In this document: in pieces, positions 43,249 to 46,370 of the stretch
Numbering within the stretch: the first letter of the stretch is position 1
Layout: the number at the start of each line of letters is the position of its first letter
Assembly: GCF_001679645.1 (NCBI RefSeq)
Contig: NZ_LRUN01000048.1
Location: 1-46,370, forward strand
DNA from: Pseudomonas bananamidigenes
GTDB lineage: Bacteria; Pseudomonadota; Gammaproteobacteria; Pseudomonadales; Pseudomonadaceae
Direction of reading: 5' to 3'
Length of the DNA: 46,370 nt
The notes under the pieces: model-generated
Told to the model about the DNA's origin: nothing
Databases searched by the model: none
The model's input: the letters and a program-made list of their open reading frames with translations, nothing else
Made by a program: the position numbers and the translations under genes

Positions 43249-46200
43249 GCCAGACCAATCGCCTGTCCAACGGTGGACGGATCGACCGCAACAAAGTGCT
43301 GAGCTTCACCTTCAACGGTCAAAGCTACAAAGGCTTCGAGGGCGACTCGCTGGCCTCGGCGCTGATCGCCAACGGCGTCGACATCATTGGCCGCAGCTTC
43401 AAGTATTCCCGCCCTCGCGGCATCTTCGCCGCCGGTGCCGAAGAACCGAACGCGGTGCTGCAGATCGGTGCCACCGAAGCCACCCAGATCCCTAACGTGC
43501 GCGCCACGCAACAGGCGCTGTATCAGGGCCTGGTCGCCACCAGTACCAACGGCTGGCCGAGCGTCAACAACGACATGATGGGGATTCTCGGCAAGGTCGG
43601 CGGCAAGCTGATGCCGCCGGGTTTCTACTACAAAACCTTCATGTACCCGCAATCGTTCTGGATGACGTACGAGAAGTACATTCGCAAGGCTGCCGGTCTG
43701 GGCCGTTCGCCGACCGAAGTCGATCCGGACACCTACGACTACATGAACCAGCACTGCGACGTGCTGATCGTCGGCGCCGGCCCGGCCGGTCTGGCCGCTG
43801 CCCTCGCCGCTGCGCGCAGCGGCGCGCGGGTGATCATTGCCGATGAACAGGAAGAGTTCGGCGGCAGCCTGCTCGACTCCCGCGAAAGCCTCGACGGCAA
43901 GCCTGCCGTGGAGTGGGTCGCCAGTGTGGTGGCCGAGCTGAAGAACACTCCGGACGTGCTGCTGTTGCCGCGTGCCACGGTCAACGGTTACCACGACCAC
44001 AACTTCCTGACCATTCATGAGCGCCTCACCGATCACCTCGGCGACCGCGCGCCGATCGGCCAGGTACGTCAGCGCATCCACCGCGTCCGCGCCAAGCGTG
44101 TGGTGCTGGCGACCGGTGCCCACGAGCGTCCGCTGGTCTACGGCAACAACGATGTGCCGGGCAACATGCTGGCCGGTGCGGTGTCGACCTACGTGCGCCG
44201 TTACGGCGTGGCACCGGGTAAAAAACTGGTGCTGACCACCAATAACGATCACGCCTACCGCGTTGCGCTGGACTGGCTCGACGCCAGCCTGCAAGTGGTG
44301 GCCATCGCTGATGCCCGCAGCAATCCGCGTGGCGCATTGGTTGAAGAAGCCCGCGCCAAAGGCATTCGCATCCTCACCGGCAGCGCCGTGATCGAGGCCC
44401 GTGGCAGCAAGCGCGTGACCGCTGCCCGGGTGGCGGCCATCGATGTGAAAGGCCATGCCGTGACCAGTCCGGGCGAGTGGCTGGACTGCGACGTGATCGC
44501 CAGCTCCGGCGGCTACAGCCCGGTGGTGCACCTGGCTTCGCACCTGGGCGGCAAGCCGATCTGGCGCGAAGACATCCTCGGTTTCGTACCGGGTGAAGCA
44601 CCGCAGAAACGCGTGTGCGTCGGTGGCGTCAACGGTGTCTACGGTCTCGGCGACTCCCTGGCCGACGGTTTTGAAGGTGGCGTACGCGCCGCAGCAGAAG
44701 CCGGTTTCCAGACCGTGGAAGGTGTGCTGCCGAAAGCCCTGAGCCGCCACGAAGAACCGACGCTGGCGCTGTTCCAGGTGCCGCATGAGAAGGGTACTTC
44801 CCGGGCGCCGAAGCAATTCGTCGACCTGCAGAACGACGTGACCGCCGCCGCCATCGAGCTGGCGACCCGCGAAGGTTTCGAATCGGTCGAGCACGTCAAA
44901 CGCTACACCGCGCTGGGCTTCGGCACCGATCAGGGCAAGCTCGGCAACGTCAACGGCCTGGCGATTGCCGCCCGTTCGCTGAACGTGACCATCCCGCAGA
45001 TGGGCACCACGATGTTCCGTCCGAACTACACGCCGGTAACGTTCGGTGCGGTAGCGGGCCGTCACTGTGGGCACATCTTCGAGCCTGTGCGTTACACCGC
45101 GCTGCATCAGTGGCACCTGAAAAACGGCGCCGAGTTCGAAGACGTCGGCCAGTGGAAACGTCCGTGGTACTTCCCGAAAAACGGTGAAGACATGCATGCC
45201 GCGGTCAAGCGCGAGTGCAAGGCCGTGCGCGACAGCGTCGGTCTGCTGGACGCTTCGACCCTGGGCAAGATCGACATCCAGGGCCCGGACGCTCGCGAGT
45301 TCCTCAACCGCGTGTACACCAACGCCTGGACCAAGCTCGATGTGGGCAAGGCCCGTTACGGCCTGATGTGCAAGGAAGACGGCATGGTCTTCGACGACGG
45401 TGTGACGGCGTGTCTGGCGGACAACCATTTCGTCATGACCACCACCACCGGCGGCGCGGCTCGCGTACTGCAATGGCTGGAGCTGTATCACCAGACCGAA
45501 TGGCCGGAACTGAAGGTGTACTTCACCTCCGTCACCGACCACTGGGCGACCATGACCCTGTCCGGCCCGAACAGCCGCAAGCTGCTCAGCGCCGTGACCG
45601 ACATCGACCTGGGCAACGAAGCGTTCCCGTTCATGACCTGGAAAGAAGGTCTGGTCGGCGGTGTGCCGGCGCGGGTGTTCCGTATCTCGTTCACCGGCGA
45701 GCTGTCGTACGAAGTCAACGTCCAGGCCGACTACGCGATGGGCGTGCTGGAAAAAATCGTCGAAGCCGGCAAGCAGTACAACCTGACCCCGTACGGCACC
45801 GAAACCATGCACGTGCTGCGGGCCGAGAAGGGTTTCATCATCGTCGGCCAGGACACCGACGGCTCGATGACCCCGGACGACCTGAACATGGGCTGGTGCG
45901 TCGGCCGCACCAAACCGTTCTCGTGGATCGGCCAGCGCGGCATGAACCGTGAAGACTGCGTGCGTGACCAGCGCAAGCAACTGGTGGGCCTGAAGCCGAT
46001 CGATCCGACCAAATGGCTGCCGGAAGGTGCGCAACTGGTGTTCAACACCAAGCAGACGATCCCGATGACCATGGTCGGCCACGTGACCTCCAGCTACGCG
46101 CACAACTCCCTCGGCTATTCGTTTGCCCTGGGCGTGGTCAAGGGCGGTCTCAAGCGCATGGGCGAGCGGGTGTTCGCGCCGCTGGCGGATGGCAGCGTGA

Positions 46201-46262
46201 TCGAGGCGGAAATCGTTTCTTCGGTGTTCTTCGATCCGAAGGGTGATCGCCAGAACATCTGA
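43245..46262 (+). CDS. soxA: Sarcosine oxidase subunit alpha
   Basis: The largest subunit of heterotetrameric sarcosine oxidase. The 1005 residues comprise an N-terminal 2Fe-2S-ferredoxin-like domain (without cluster cysteines in this family), an NAD-binding flavoprotein region (VLIVGAGPAGLAAALAAARSG, about 169-189) and a C-terminal GcvT-like folate-binding domain (about 600-1000), where the methyl group is delivered to tetrahydrofolate. The chain is full length. soxG should follow just outside the window. Confidence 0.95.
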   Translation: MSQTNRLSNGGRIDRNKVLSFTFNGQSYKGFEGDSLASALIANGVDIIGRSFKYSRPRGIFAAGAEEPNAVLQIGATEATQIPNVRATQQALYQGLVATSTNGWPSVNNDMMGILGKVGGKLMPPGFYYKTFMYPQSFWMTYEKYIRKAAGLGRSPTEVDPDTYDYMNQHCDVLIVGAGPAGLAAALAAARSGARVIIADEQEEFGGSLLDSRESLDGKPAVEWVASVVAELKNTPDVLLLPRATVNGYHDHNFLTIHERLTDHLGDRAPIGQVRQRIHRVRAKRVVLATGAHERPLVYGNNDVPGNMLAGAVSTYVRRYGVAPGKKLVLTTNNDHAYRVALDWLDASLQVVAIADARSNPRGALVEEARAKGIRILTGSAVIEARGSKRVTAARVAAIDVKGHAVTSPGEWLDCDVIASSGGYSPVVHLASHLGGKPIWREDILGFVPGEAPQKRVCVGGVNGVYGLGDSLADGFEGGVRAAAEAGFQTVEGVLPKALSRHEEPTLALFQVPHEKGTSRAPKQFVDLQNDVTAAAIELATREGFESVEHVKRYTALGFGTDQGKLGNVNGLAIAARSLNVTIPQMGTTMFRPNYTPVTFGAVAGRHCGHIFEPVRYTALHQWHLKNGAEFEDVGQWKRPWYFPKNGEDMHAAVKRECKAVRDSVGLLDASTLGKIDIQGPDAREFLNRVYTNAWTKLDVGKARYGLMCKEDGMVFDDGVTACLADNHFVMTTTTGGAARVLQWLELYHQTEWPELKVYFTSVTDHWATMTLSGPNSRKLLSAVTDIDLGNEAFPFMTWKEGLVGGVPARVFRISFTGELSYEVNVQADYAMGVLEKIVEAGKQYNLTPYGTETMHVLRAEKGFIIVGQDTDGSMTPDDLNMGWCVGRTKPFSWIGQRGMNREDCVRDQRKQLVGLKPIDPTKWLPEGAQLVFNTKQTIPMTMVGHVTSSYAHNSLGYSFALGVVKGGLKRMGERVFAPLADGSVIEAEIVSSVFFDPKGDRQNI

Positions 46263-46290
46263 CGGCTCGAGAATGGTGGGCGGGCGGCTA

Positions 46291-46354
46291 TTCGCGAGCA
46301 GGCTCGCTCCCACATTCGACCGCGTTCCCCTGTGGGAGCGAGCCTGCTCGCGAA
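46291..46354. repeat. Paired REP palindromes downstream of soxA
   Basis: Opposed copies GCGAGCAGGCTCGCTCCCAC and GTGGGAGCGAGCCTGCTCGC, about 15 bp apart, in the presumed soxA-soxG gap. Confidence 0.85.
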
Positions 46355-46370
46355 TGCGGCAGATCAGCCA

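Noticed and set aside
43164..46313. A 1049-codon open frame on the minus strand opposite soxA
   Set aside because: It is antisense to a full-length conserved gene and has histidine/valine/arginine-rich composition typical of antisense frames.

Overview
The window is chromosomal DNA of a fluorescent Pseudomonas, most likely of the P. fluorescens group. The evidence is the high GC content, the many paired REP-type palindromes (core GTGGGAGCGAGC), and a gene order that follows, as I recall it, the P. aeruginosa PAO1 block of roughly PA5376-PA5418 almost gene for gene. Nearly all of it is one catabolic district for quaternary amines: gamma-butyrobetaine, carnitine, choline and glycine betaine, then dimethylglycine, sarcosine, glycine, serine and pyruvate. 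Function calls rest on reading motifs and synteny; no database search was run.

Layout. (1) 1-3230, minus strand: choline/betaine ABC transporter cbcX-cbcW-cbcV. (2) 3665-5041: L-serine ammonia-lyase. (3) 5487-6590: the AraC/GATase1 regulator gbdR, behind a good sigma-54 promoter match. (4) 6669-12030, minus strand: a small hypothetical gene, then the carnitine operon caiX-cdhC-cdhA-cdhB ending in a gamma-butyrobetaine hydroxylase. The divergent regulator cdhR is at 12224-13168. (5) 13237-15824: an accessory patch with an AAA ATPase, a DUF3010 protein, an Xre-type antitoxin-like protein and a LprI-type secreted protein. (6) 16059-23965: the dimethylglycine demethylation operon, made of an M19-like protein, a DUF5943 protein, dgcA, dgcB and two ETF subunits. 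(7) 23966-25170: a 1.2 kb non-coding block with a diverged ~182-bp tandem repeat, each unit carrying a perfect DnaA box. (8) 25171-31962: an unusual three-gene redox set: a GMC oxidoreductase fused to an alpha/beta hydrolase, a membrane-anchored di-heme cytochrome c and a metallophosphoesterase. (9) 32020-34693: divergent gbcA and gbcB (glycine betaine demethylase). (10) 34762-37075, minus strand: an hcp gene translationally coupled to a glycine-zipper effector candidate and an AT-rich membrane immunity candidate (type VI secretion cargo). (11) 37167-40105: a short-chain dehydrogenase, low-specificity threonine aldolase and a TraX-like membrane protein. (12) 40379-46262: glyA-soxB-soxD-soxA; soxG is expected just outside the right edge.

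How it works together. Carnitine, made from gamma-butyrobetaine by the hydroxylase or taken up with CaiX and probably the CbcWV core, is oxidised by CdhA, cleaved by CdhC and released as glycine betaine by CdhB. GbcAB, DgcAB with the ETF, and SoxBDAG then remove the three methyl groups. GlyA and the serine deaminase turn glycine into pyruvate. Regulation is visible as direct repeats at 21-bp spacing, typical of AraC-family operators, upstream of cbcX, in the cdhR/caiX gap and in the gbcA/gbcB gap.

The parts least explained by known biology are the DnaA-box repeat array, the oxidoreductase/hydrolase/cytochrome/phosphoesterase set, the Hcp-linked effector module, and a strong plus-strand terminator at 7141-7178 with no gene in front of it.
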